DNA from: Metaphire vulgaris
Taxonomy: Eukaryota; Annelida; Clitellata; Crassiclitellata; Megascolecidae
Direction of reading: 5' to 3'
Assembly: GCA_018105865.1 (NCBI GenBank)
Contig: CM030836.1
Coordinates: forward strand, 1,054,001 to 1,118,000
DNA: 64,000 bases
Part shown: one piece after another, positions 35,904 through 47,274 of the stretch
Numbering within the stretch: position 1 is the first letter of the stretch
How the letters are laid out: each line of letters opens with the position of its first letter
Made by a program: the position numbers and the translations under genes
The notes under the pieces: generated by a model
Seen by the model: only the letters and a program-made list of their open reading frames with translations
Database searches by the model: none
What the model was told of the DNA's origin: nothing

Positions 35904-38900
35904 TAGATTTTAGTAGTTAGTGAAAGGACACTGCCTACACGTCGATTCGCCTACATTCCCTACAAGGCTACAACTGTAAGCGAATCGCCGTGTATGCGAA
36001 ATGTCCAGTAGAGCCTAGTGTTGATAAAACGTCCCTTTACCGACATGACTCTGTAGAAAATTCTTCTCTGTCCCTCTGTTTTTATCATCATATAATTTGT
36101 ATGCCCTATTCGCGGGCCATTTATTTGCATTCACATACGGTATATTAATCGACGGTACTTCCGATATTTCTGGGAAATCTAGTGTTGATTCTACAGATAT
36201 GTTAGTGAAAGAGACAAGAACAGTTCCTCTGACTGATCTTGGAAACTGGTCGGAGTCAGAGCGACGGCTACGATTCGGCTAAAGCTATTTCAACGCTAGA
36301 TTAAAGGCCGAAGAACTAGGGCTGTCCATAAAGTACGTCACGCTCGACGGTGAAGGGACCTAGAAAGTATGACAGTATGATAGCGGAGGGGTAAAGATCA
36401 CCGTGACGTCACACATTCGATATAAAACCTTAAATGTACCTGATAGAAGGTATAGTAAAAGACGTTTTTAATTGTGCATTAACACTTTGGCGTGTGATAC
36501 AGTAAATTGTAGGTCTCAATTATATTCGTTATCATTGTCTGAAGTTGAAAATCTGTTTCACTGCCGAAAATTGATCTAGAAACTCGAATACATTAAATAG
36601 AAAACCTGTGCGACGCAATTTATGGACCACGCTTTGAAGCGGCCAGAGATTTGTGATGACTTTAAGCGGGTCCGAGATTTGTGATAGGCTGTGACAGAGG
36701 GATCAAAACTGTCAAAAATAGCGTGATGTACTTTATGGACGGCCCCGTCGGCATCTACATGTACTTCGCAATCGCCACTTATGAGAAGAGGTCTTTGACA
36801 AACCACCGTGTAGGCCTACAGTGTAAGTCGGCATATTAATGACTTTATTGGCTAAGTAGGACCTCTCGTGCGTAAAACCACTGCGATTTCTACATTTCTT
36901 CTTCTTCTCAGGTGCCAAGCATTGCTGCGTCGGCGCCCATGGACTTCGACTTCCACTTTTCACGATCTTTGGTATTCCTGAGGAAATCGATGTTGTTGTC
37001 TATCTCCAGCCCATCTTTTTGTCTGTCTGTGCATTTTTATCTTTGTTTTCCTCTTGGTTTTTACCATCCTGTCACGGCCAAATTCTCGAGTCCATCTTTC
37101 CTCATCAAGTGTCCTCCGAACAATTTCATCTGTCCTAGTTTGATGGTAGTCATCAGTATTTTTTCTTCTTCCATCATCTGTAAAATTTCTTTCTTGGTTC
37201 TTTTATCCGTCCGCTGAACTTTTAGCATTCTCCCTTAGAACCACATTTCTGCAGCTTCCAGTTTCTTTTACATAGTTTTTCGTAAAGTCCAAGTCTCTGC
37301 AACACAAAAGAGAAATGACCGTACATGGCACTTATGAATTCTGAGCCGTGTTTATTTCGAAATTTTCTTGCTTGTCATTTATTTGTCATCCTTCATTTTA
37401 ATATTTAAAATAATGAATATGTTTGCTGCTATTATATAAGCATCCAATGTGGTTATGCTCTGCCAAAAGAGTGCTATAGAAATACTAAATGTAGAGGATA
37501 ACGAAACGGTACAGTGTTTATGTAATAGCATGCATTTTCACTAGGTGACGTTACTGCACGTTAAATTTTTAAAGAAAAACGCAATTGACTGCATTCGAAT
37601 TTAATACCCCAGTAGTGCACCAAAATTAATTCATTTCGATCATATGGTTGTCAAAATGGTTACTTTGAAACAGGATGGTTCTGTTTTTCATTGGGCTGCC
37701 CTGTATACACATAAATAGGTTAAGTACAAGAGTCCCGGTTTACGGACACAGTTGCCTATCCAGCTGCGCATTTGCTAATGATATCGCAATATTTTGATCG
37801 AGGTATCAAACTTATTCATGGATTAGCAAGACTTCCATATGACATCATGTCAATGCTATTGCAAATCAGTGAGGCATATGTTACTAGGCAAATAGCGGAA
37901 ATCTTTTCTGAGAGACCTACTCGAATATATAGGCTTAATATACTAAGTAAACAATTGGCATTTCATGGTTCATCGATAATTCAATGAATGTCAACGCCAC
38001 TGATTTGAATATTCAGTGAACGATAATATTATTCAAGCCAATCTATATGTCCGTCAACCTGTCTAAATGCAAATCAACTTGTGTCATTCATTTGGTTTGA
38101 CGATCTCTTCCAATTGTCAACCGAAGAATAGCTGGACCGGGAATATGGAATCACCTCCCAGCATTGGTCCGTTCCGCTGAGTTTCTTACGACATTTCGAT
38201 CCAGAGTAAAAACTTACTTCCTTCTCCCTTGCCTATCTGCCATAACCAGGACCGGAAAATCTGACTTATTTGACTTGACAATGAAGGATTACGATTCCAA
38301 TCTTAAGCGACCGTCGACTGATGCTAAGTTAATTATTAATATGACGCTTTAGATGTTCACTAATGGCGTTGAACATCTATGACCATAGTACAACTTGGAC
38401 CAAACGAAGCACAGAGAAATGCAGCAAATAAGCTTACACATATCATAAATCTATTAAGAAAAAATTGAATAAACTATTTAAATCCTTTGCAGCTATTATG
38501 CAATTTAAAATAATATAAAGCAATAGATAACATACAGATCCTGACCAATTACCAACAAAAAGAGATTAATAAATTATGTATTTACAACATAATATACTGT
38601 AATGGCAAGATAGTTGACATATTATTGGGAAGTTAGGAATTGTGAAACATGTTATCTTTAAACGCTCACTTGCACTGCTCAGGCAATAATAAAAAAATTG
38701 ACATGATTCTCGCGGGTAAACTTAGAACAATATTTTCTTACCAAAATAACTACGAATTTGAAGCGAAGAGAATGTTAACAATGGTCTTGTTTATGATTTT
38801 GATGCCTACGCTGTATTTTGTGATAATGATAAACAGTCAAAAACTATGAAAAACCAAAATCATTTTGTCGATACGATAATTATTCTGGTAAATTAAATAA

Positions 38901-40941
38901 CGCGATGTTTGATGCGATGGCAAAGATGATGATGATGATGATAATGATGATGATGATAATGATGATGATGATGATGACGACGACAACGATGAAGACGACG
39001 ACAATGATGACGATTATATTTATGATGACAATGATGACGATGAATACGACGACGACGACATCGACGATGATGATGATGATGATGATATTGATGGTGTTGA
39101 TGGTTGTGACGAGTACATTAACGATATTATACTATGACATACATTCATAGATCTGCAGTGGACTTTGAATCAAATCCAGAGAAAATCAATCAATCCCAAT
39201 ATTTACGCTAATCAAATTTTAGACACTATCAGTCACTACTACAGAACACGTAGCCTATTGATTAATCTAGCCTAGCTGAACACCCGTTTCCGGGCATTTC
39301 ATCTTTAAAGGTTCTGACACGAAAAGCGGAAATTACAGATCAAGCGCAGATGAGTCAATATTTTCACGAAAATTGGACCCAATTTCTCTAAACTTCAAAT
39401 AAACACAGCCATACAGTAAGTTATAGCAAGCTCGAAGTATAAAATGTCTTTGCTTTGTTTGCATTTCTGAATTAGGGATGTTTTTCACGAGCACTTGGAT
39501 ATTAACGCTGGCGGTTTTATTGGTTACAGATGTATATGGGATGGGCGCATCATATCACAGCTTAAAATAATCGCTGTGTAAACTGAAATTCCCTTCTACA
39601 GCATGAACATGTTTTCTAAGGCTTTGGAGTGCAAGACAATCTCGTTTCTTCACAAATTCCGTATTTAGCTATTGCTGGTTCTTCACTTCAGTTCAACATC
39701 AATAAACCGACAATTTTGATTTAGCAATAATCAATGCTTTGATTGACATTTACCTTTTCATGTTTTCCAATTAACCCAGACAGAATTTTGCTGTTCAAGT
39801 GAGGGAGACAGAAGTCAAGCTTCCTCATCCAGCAGCTTCTCCATTCCATTGCTTTTTGACTGTACAAATCAGTGATTTATTAGTGTCATCTAATTAAGTC
39901 ACGTCCATAAAATTTTGCTTGCCTCGGAGTGTTGCTAAATAGTCCGGGACAATTATATCGGGAAAGGCACGATTTGTTAGGATACCCCAAGAGCTAATTG
40001 CGCTGCGATTGCCTTATTACGCCTTGTCCGAATGTTCTGCGGGTTATGCCCGAGCGCAGTCTAATGGTTCGAGCTTCAATGTTTCGCGAGAGGTCAATTA
40101 CGTCCCTGTCAGAAATATTACAACGAATGGTCGTTCCAGAGAAGTGATGAAGTTTGTTAGTACAGAAATGACAGTGGCGTAGCGTGACTTTTGGGGGCCC
40201 GGGGGGCATCTTTGCCATGGGGGCCCCAAAGTTTCAAGCTGACGAGCAAAAAAAACGTCATCACCCTCCTTTTTCATTCTGACGAGCAAAAAAAAGGTCG
40301 TCAGCACGTTCATTTCTAGGGTTAGGGTTAAGAAGTTAGGGTTAACCTTAACCTAACCCTAGCTTAGACCCCTCTTTGGGGCCCGCCCCCCGCCCGGGAC
40401 CCGGGGGCAGTCAACAAAGTGCCCCCCGCCCCCCTCACGTTACGCCACTGAGAAATGAACAGAACGTGAGCACCAGAAATAGGAACAACCAATTGTTGCA
40501 AGATTGGTTCGGCAAATGTAATGTTGCAGCACTGACATCTATCTGGCTACAGAGACTGCCTGCTGCAGGGCGACTATGATGTATGACAGATGCATGCATC
40601 CCGAAATATGGAACTCTCTAAAATCACTACTACTGCAACTACATCAACCACAACAACAATAACAACATCAGCAACAACAACTACTACTATTACTACTACT
40701 ACTACTACTACTACGGCTACTAATACTAATATTGCAACTACAATAGCAACTACTAATACTACAACTACATCTACTACTTCTACGACTACTAAAACAGCAA
40801 CTGCTACTACTATTACCACCACTACCACAGCAACTACTAATACTACAACTACAACTACTATTTCTACAACTACTAAAACAGCAACTGCTACTACTATTAC
40901 CACCACTACCACAACTACTACTACAACTTCCACTTATTCTA

Positions 40942-40988
<47 letters not shown>

Positions 40989-41158
40989 GCCACCATCACT
41001 ACTAAAACTACAAAAACTGCAACAGCAACTATTACCTATTACTACTACAGCTACTACTATGCTACTATTACTATTACTACTACTATTTCTACTACAACTA
41101 TTACTACTACAGTTACTACTACAACTAATTCTATGAAAGGGATTATTACTTAATTATT

Positions 41159-41212
<54 letters not shown>

Positions 41213-43482
41213 GCTATTACTGCTACTACTACTACCACAACTACCACTGATGTTGCTGCTGCTACCGCTACTAATGCTACTAATACTACACGCATGGTTA
41301 TTATTATTAATACTATTATTATTACTACAACTACCACTACTACTACCACTATGCTACCACTACTATACTACTACTATTACTACTACTACTACTACTACTA
41401 TACTACTACTACTAAGTCTACTACTATATCGTGGTCATGAGCATAAAGCGACGCAAAGCGATATAATCGGGTTGTCTGTGTTGCCAGTGACGTTGTAATC
41501 AACAAAGTCACAAGAGATGCATTATAAACTTAAGCTTTGTTACAATGAAGATGTAATTGATGTATAATAAGACTAGAAATGTTCTCCAGCGAATCAGTTC
41601 CCGTCACAGCGTCACATATATTCCACTCCTTAAACGAGATGAACCATGAAGGAAAGATTAGGAGAATCAATGGAGATTGAACCTGATAGAAAAGAAAGAA
41701 AGAAATGACCGTAAGCGCAAAGACAAGAAGAAGAGGGTATCTTAAGAATAAAGAGGCAATGATGAAAATTGGATGAGAAACAGAACAACGAACGAAATCA
41801 AGAAGGAGGAGGGCAGAAAATAAAGCAATGATGACAGTTATTCTCACGCAGGACAGATCTTGCTGAACCACTCTAACCCCTGTTGTTGTTGTTGTTATTA
41901 TTATTGCTAAGAAAATGAGGATAAGAAAGAAGAGGACCCTGAAATCTTCATACTTGGCTTTTTGCTCTTTTCCGCTTTAATTCATCAATCAATGCACACT
42001 AACTAAGTGAATGCTGAAACAAGTGGTCCAGACAATTAAATAAAAAATGAATGACCATGGCAGAGCATCTTAAAACCTGTCACTGCCACTAGAAATATGC
42101 TCAAGAGACATGACAATGATGTATGACTGAGGACGAGCATGAAGACGGAATGTCGAGGGTAAGCAGTAGCAAGTACTTGAACGCGTCATGAAATTTTAAA
42201 TCTTCATTCAAGATTGAAATCTTCATTGAACATCATATCTCAACGACTCAAAGGCACATTATTCAGGCACTTTGCCACAATCTCTGCCTCTCTCTGTCTC
42301 TGTCTGTCTGTCTCTTTGTTTTCTCAATTTCTTTACCTTTCCTAATAGCAACTGGGATATCGATGGATTATAGCAATGGGTTCGTGTAAACATTAATGAT
42401 GAACGAATGTAGAGTAATGAGACGAAATGTTCAAGATAAAAAGACATAAAACGCAGACCACGATCCATAAACAGATGTCGTCTATGTTATTCCGACCCGA
42501 ATTCATTCTCACCGATCAATCGCCATCTTTTAGTTTTACGAGACGCCGTAGTATAGTTGTAACAGGTTATGTCATATGAACGCAGGTTCAAACCTGGTGG
42601 CGACCTGTAGCGAACTGTGACATAGCGAACCTGTTTAAGTTACATGAACGTTATTCGTCTGTCAAGTATACTACAGACAATGGTTCACATGGCGCTTTAC
42701 AAGTGATAATAAATTTGAGTAGATTCTTATGTCTCAGAAGTAATTATATGCCAGGTCGTACACTGTAGATCGTTAAAAATGATGTCATGAATGCAATGGA
42801 CGATTAATAATTAAATAATTATTGTAAGTCTAAGTAAGTAAGTAATAATTATTGTAAGTCTAATTGTAAGTCGCCACAGCATTTTCATGCATCAACAGAG
42901 CATCGAAGATGTTATAACTAAAAGTTTGGTTCTTTACTGGTAAGTTGTTTTCTACCAATGAAATGATTAAACTAAATCCATGGTAAATCCAACACTGTAC
43001 ACTGTACAGTATTATACCACGCAGAATATGAACGTCTCATGTATAGGCCTAACTGGTAATATGGTAACAGTCTATTCTTGTCAGATGGCGATGGTTTCGG
43101 GTTGAAAAGAGACAGAACCCGATTTGTCCGAGCGGCTGTGCTTCCGTTGGGTCATCGCTACATCGGCCTGGGCAAACGGCTCGAGACGGAAGAGGACGAG
43201 AAAACCGCTGCCCCCTCCGATCCCGACAAACGCGCCTCCTACTCCGTGAAAGAAGGCGGCGCAATGCGGTTCATCGGTCTTGGCAAGAGAGGACCCCGCG
43301 TCGGCGATTCAGGACTTCGCTTCATCGGGCTCGGCAAGCGCAACCCGTCGGCCATGCGGTTCATCGGACTCGGAAAGAGAATTTCCAGTTCCGGAGATGA
43401 ATCGGAGAACGTGGAATCAGAAGAACTCGACGACGAAACCCAGAATTATTATGCGAATCAAGAGAAGAATACAAGAAAGTGA
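35328..43482 (+). CDS. FIGL-amide neuropeptide precursor (tachykinin-like core), two exons
   Basis: Predicted secreted prepropeptide. Exon 1 (35328-35484) starts at ATG 35328, or better at ATG 35373, which begins a clean signal peptide MSTYCVVLLFVVVQHLPSVDA. It ends at donor A|GTATGT in phase 1. Exon 2 (43085-43482) follows acceptor TTCTTGTCAG and needs exactly phase 1. The joined protein is 184 aa (169 from the second Met). Exon 2 encodes four amidation and cleavage cassettes: HRYIGLGKR (43153-43179), MRFIGLGKR (43264-43290), LRFIGLGKR (43315-43341) and MRFIGLGKR (43354-43380). Predicted peptides include ASYSVKEGGAMRFIGL-amide, GPRVGDSGLRFIGL-amide and NPSAMRFIGL-amide. An acidic spacer and an acidic C-terminal tail complete the layout. 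The FxGL core matches tachykinins (eledoisin ends FIGLM-amide) but lacks the last Met or Arg. Allatostatin-A (FGL-amide) or a lineage-specific family is possible. The exon pairing is inferred; other exons could lie in the 7.6-kb intron. Confidence 0.82.
35853..35902. repeat. AAT microsatellite
   Basis: About 16 AAT copies in the neuropeptide intron. Confidence 0.9.
36049..36282 (+). other. Open frame ending Arg-Arg-Leu-Arg-Phe-Gly-stop
   Basis: An open frame of about 77 codons, 0.6 kb after the neuropeptide signal-peptide exon and on the same strand. It has no convincing Met start and only a weak acceptor (CTGTAG at about 36056). The end reads ESERRLRFG then TAA. A dibasic site followed by LRFG-stop would give an LRF-amide, as in RFamide precursors. 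The phase from a 36056 acceptor does not match the upstream signal exon. It may be a chance ORF. Confidence 0.2.
36322..36748. mobile_element. MITE, GGGGCYGTCCAT family, in neuropeptide intron
   Basis: GGCTGTCCATAAAGTACGTC at the left and GTACTTTATGGACGGCCCC at the right. The interior is like the 12.6-kb copy (GTGACGTCAC, CTCAATTATA). Confidence 0.75.
36905..37240 (-). mobile_element. Non-LTR retrotransposon C-terminal remnant
   Basis: The minus strand reads LGQMKLFGGHLMRKDGLENL, then a broken charged tail: the last segment of a LINE reverse transcriptase ORF. It lies in the neuropeptide intron. Confidence 0.6.
37750..38350 (+). mobile_element. Non-LTR retrotransposon fragment
   Basis: Degenerate RT C-terminal sequence, best near RRIAGPGIWNHLPALVRSAE with FRSRVKTYFL. 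Several stops. In the neuropeptide intron. Confidence 0.55.
38350..40160. other. Neuropeptide intron, otherwise nothing recognised
   Basis: Apart from the GAT tract at 38.9-39.1 kb, AT-rich sequence with no exon or repeat end that I can support. Confidence 0.35.
38922..39110. repeat. GAT/GAC imperfect microsatellite
   Basis: Imperfect GATGATGAT with GAC and AAT interruptions, in the neuropeptide intron. Confidence 0.85.
40172..40450. mobile_element. hAT-type MITE with 8-bp TSD AGAAATGA
   Basis: TIRs CAGTGGCGTAGCGTGAC and GTTACGCCACTG, with a perfect duplication AGAAATGA at 40164-40171 and 40451-40458. 279 bp, GC-rich ends, and an internal TTAGGG/CCCTAA stretch (40317-40365). Confidence 0.9.
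40617..41425. repeat. ACT/ATT/AAC trinucleotide tract, about 0.8 kb
   Basis: Mixed CTA, CAA and ATT triplets, in neuropeptide intron 1. It creates long low-complexity Thr- or Val-rich frames that are not genes. Confidence 0.9.
41430..42535. other. Neuropeptide intron, nothing recognised
   Basis: Purine-rich on the plus strand near 41,640-41,940, which gives a spurious hydrophobic minus-strand frame (41871-41530). No conserved domain. Confidence 0.35.
42540..42720 (+). repeat. tRNA-derived SINE, family 3
   Basis: A-box-like TAGTATAGTTGTAACAGG and B box GGTTCAAACCTGG, 3' body ending ATGGCGCTTTACAAGTG and an AT-rich tail. It lies about 0.4 kb upstream of neuropeptide exon 2. Too short between the boxes to be a functional tRNA. 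Confidence 0.6.
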
Positions 43483-43919
43483 TCGACTTATTAAGGAACA
43501 ACACCCACTTGTAGTAGTAGCAGATTACCAGCTTAGCGTACCACATACATCCGGCAACAACTATAGTTGAATTAGGCAACTACAACGACACAGCTATTCG
43601 TAGAATGAGTAGGCTAGTTAGTGGTGTTTTAGTTGCGCTATTGAGGCTCGAATCAGGTCCTAGAACGACCAGTGTCATCAAATTATCATCAGTTTCAGTG
43701 ATGTATTAGAGCGCAATACATAGTTCTATGAGTCCAAACAGTTCGCGTGAACTCACAAATCACTTAGGACTGTGACGGTCAACAATAACAGTGTCAGCCT
43801 AACTGAGCAGCATGATTATATATTGGTGATGTAAAATATCCATTTCAATTTGCTGTCAACAACCTTAAGGCAATTTAATACCTCCTTGTCTACAAGTGTC
43901 AAACTTCCAGTGACCCCGT

Positions 43920-43925
43920 AATAAA
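43920..43925 (+). promoter_or_regulatory. Candidate polyadenylation signal AATAAA
   Basis: Canonical AATAAA 438 bp after the stop codon of the neuropeptide precursor, on the same strand. It is the first clear one downstream, but this is AT-rich DNA, so chance occurrence is possible. Confidence 0.4.
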
Positions 43926-43929
43926 ATTA

Positions 43930-45145
43930 TGTCATCAAATTTAGTCCTCCCTTACAAATTGAACATATTTTATGCGACTGGCTTTAAAGTAGAACTATTG
44001 AGTTAAAAAAGACTACAGGTAAATTTTACTTGATTTTTTATTTGTTAAACCTAATTCAAAGTTACAGTACTGGAATAGGCCTACTTTGAGTTCACGAACA
44101 AATCGAGGCTTTACATCTTTGTATGGTTTAGCTTAAATCATATTTCCATTGAGTCTTCGAAAGCTTTTAGTTTGCAGATCGCAATTATAAGTAGCGTGAT
44201 GGAAATTAATGAAAAAAGTGCAAGATTGACATAGCAATGACAATGAAACCGAAATAAACGCGCAGCAAAAATCTAGGACGACTTGTAATTGATTCGTTGC
44301 TGTGCCGTTTAAATGTACAAATACTGGATACCAAAATGACCTCAACACATCCACATAGTAGCACTTTTTACCTACAAAACGTAACCATAAAATTTACCTC
44401 ATGCTTGGATTTGGACTTTGGAGCGCAATCAATTATTAATATCTCTTCATATTGAGATGGTGCTACAAAATTCTAATTGCGAAAATATTTATGCTATAAA
44501 ATCATTTTAGTCTGTTTTAAAATCAATAAATCCATAAGCACCAATCGATGCTCTATAGTATTTCATGAATTTCTTGTTCATACTGTAGTTCAGTTAGCGT
44601 TCACTGTCGTTAAAGTATCAAAAAATGAAACATGACGTTCACCGAACAAGGAATTTCCGATGTTGGCAATTTATAGAGAGACATATTTGACAGGAGCTCT
44701 GGCCAGAAGACATCGGTTCCAGTTAGGGTTAAGTAAAGGATTACTGTAGGGCGTAGGCGTTGGCTGGCAAATGGATCTGGACATTCGGAGGCAGATATGC
44801 AGGGCAGAAAGCGATTGATTGCAGTCTATTTGCAGGTTCAAACGTTGATTGACTAAATGGTCATTCGTGTCTTCCAGAAACCCTCACAAATTGTGTACAT
44901 ATGTTCAATACTGTAGAGTATCAATCTCTTTCACGATATAGTCTCACAGAATTCCCAAGTCCATTCTTCGCTTCCACGTGATCTGCATTGCAGAGAATTA
45001 AAATCAACTGCAATTGATGTACAAGGGACATTGGAGTTCCACAAAACAACTCTTGAATGCGACTTTCTACGAAACCAAAGGATAATTTTCGGAGACGTTT
45101 CGACAACCAAATTAAGCAGCCCAAGGCCAAAATATGCCACTCTCG
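43930..45145. other. Downstream of neuropeptide gene, nothing recognised
   Basis: AT-rich sequence without an exon-like block. Confidence 0.4.
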
Positions 45146-45149
45146 AAAT

Positions 45150-45212
45150 TATTAGTACTGCTGCTACTGCTACTACTATTACTACTACTACTATTACTAC
45201 TACTACTACTAT

Positions 45213-45249
<37 letters not shown>

Positions 45250-45436
45250 GCTGCTACTACTCATGCTACTGCTGCTACTACTACTACTACCACTACTTCT
45301 ACTACTACAGTGTACTACTACTACTACTGCTACTACCATTACTACTACTACTACTACTACTACTATTACTACTACTACTACTAGTACTAGTAGTAGTACT
45401 ACTACTACAACAACTACTACTACTACTATACTACTA
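45150..45436. repeat. ACT/ATT trinucleotide tract
   Basis: ACT with CTG, ATT and TAG interruptions. Low-complexity frames here are not genes. Confidence 0.9.
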
Positions 45437-45850
45437 TAGCTACTACTAATAATGCAGCCCAGAAAACTAATTATAATTATTAATAACACGCGTAAGAAAT
45501 TTAATGCATGATGAAATGTTAGGGCATATTTAAGCCTAGAGCATGTATCAAACTTCTACTTTAAATCTGGCAGTATTAAGAAATAATGAAAATAAACTGC
45601 AAGGCAACAACAAACACCAAGACATTAAGCAATTTAAGGCAAACATAACTCTAAGCGCGATCGATAGGTCTTTATATAGACTTTAAAATGTTCAAACGCT
45701 CCACTCAAGTTTAAAATATGCTTGAAGTGACAATTATAATGAAATGTTCGAAGTGTAAGACAATTTCTCTTCACGAAAATTATCCACTAATGAATAGAAT
45801 TGAAGATCCAGGATAGTCGAAGCCATTGGCCGCCAATTCAATGCGTCAAT

Positions 45851-45961
45851 TTATTGATCACTGAATACTGAATGGAGATTTTTGTTGGTCTCTACATAGA
45901 AGATCCCTCTAGCCGGATACTTAGCTACATAGAAACCCATGCTCTGAACCGGTTGATCTCT
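45851..45961 (-). pseudogene. Orphan third lipase terminal exon
   Basis: A stand-alone copy of the last lipase exon. Read on the minus strand it gives RDQPVQSMGFYVAKYPARG, then IFYVETN, then a divergent tail ending at TAA (45853-45851). It is open throughout and clearly homologous to exon 7 of copies A and B, including the flanking intron. The final Pro-Phe-Cys is lost, and the acceptor has shifted by one codon. I found no other lipase exon near it; C-type lectin sequence begins within about 1.4 kb. It is probably a remnant of a further lipase copy. It could in principle be the last exon of a gene with unrecognised upstream exons. Confidence 0.7.
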
Positions 45962-45999
45962 CTCTTCACAGGAATTCTAACAGATAAAAACCAATGTAT

Positions 46000-47270
46000 C
46001 TAAGTCAACAGAATCTCATGAATTTATATAGCGCGTTGGGGGTAGTACAGTAGTCTTTCTTGACGTAGCCATAGGCAAGGTGAATTGTCGGTTAGGCAAA
46101 GGCCAGTGTATCTATGAGGCGGCGGGCGTGTTGTTACAGCTAATGAGAAATGACTTTTGGAATAGGAAGGATTTTAAATTAGACCTAATGGTTTCAGGAG
46201 ATAACCAAGAATTTATAGGAAATGAGGATTCAGAACTTGTTGTTTGACCATTATTATTATTTAAATAATAATAATAATAATAATAATAATTATTATTATT
46301 AAAAGTTAAGGTCTATGTGGTAACTTATCCATGTCTTAGGCTGCGGAGGGAAGCTGGAATTGAATGAATGGCGACAAATGCTCATAGGTCTAATGAGAGC
46401 TCAATGGGTTAGCGTCTTCAGTTTTTCCTGAAATCGGCTGAATTAGTCGAATTGTCAGTATTTTCATTTACCCAGTTAGCACTGGATTTGCTCATTTACA
46501 CATGAGTAGATTGAGCATCTGGGGTATAAACTGAACCGTTAGACCGTAGAAGTGATTGGAACTACGGGATTTGTTACTAAGGGAACAAGACGGCACCTTC
46601 TGAGCAAAAGTAGAACAACAAAAGAGGAAACAGGTAAATACGGTAGCATTAAATGCCTATCGTTTCTGAACAACGCGCCTTTCAATGAGCATTCTACTAG
46701 GAAATTTTTGTGAATTTTGGGTTGGTTTAACTCTGGGCGAAAGTTGAGAGGGGTCTTTAGTCTCTAAGAGCCTGTCCGTCATACAGACACAGCAGTCCTG
46801 AGTCCTTCTGAGATGGTTGAGGTCGGCCTTTTCATTGAAGCACGAAAATAAGCAAAAGTCAAACTAATTATTGCAAATTTATCTTGTTGAATGTAAAGAT
46901 AATCAAATGTCCGTGCATTTGAAGTGACATTGATGAGCGAAGCAAATATGAATATTTAGCTGAAGTCAGTGTTGGACAAATTAGCTAAAGTTCTAGAAAT
47001 GAGGAGAGAACCTAAATCAATAATTAAATTATTTCCAGCCATGACAAAGAAGTGAACCATAATAAACGTCAAATTAATTTTGGTACTAATAATGCAAATA
47101 CAACTCTGAAACAACAGATAAATTCGTTACCAATTCACGATATAATACCCTCAAAGTTGCAATGAACAACCATATCAAATCTGAATAGCTTACAGTCTGA
47201 GTAAATTTATCGCAAATTAAATTATTTAATGAATGTAAATCTTAAAATTAAATAAACCGTTTCTCGGGCT
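46000..47270. other. 3' flank of lectin gene
   Basis: From about 46,690 this matches 58,400-58,970, the 3' flank of the lectin pseudogene, marking one edge of the lectin duplication. No gene seen. Confidence 0.45.
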
Positions 47271-47274
47271 TTCT

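Noticed and set aside
40574..41153. Long Thr-rich and Val-rich ORFs (up to 187 codons)
   Set aside because: Entirely trinucleotide microsatellite read in different frames; no start context, no domain.
41530..41871. 113-codon hydrophobic minus-strand ORF resembling a membrane protein
   Set aside because: Reverse complement of a purine-rich tract; no splice-supported partner, no family pattern.
42543..42606. Possible functional tRNA gene
   Set aside because: A- and B-box-like words are present but the spacing is too short for a cloverleaf and the body continues as a SINE.
45112..45489. Ser-, Leu- or Val-rich ORFs of 100-125 codons
   Set aside because: Low-complexity ACT/ATT tract; open by composition in several frames on both strands.
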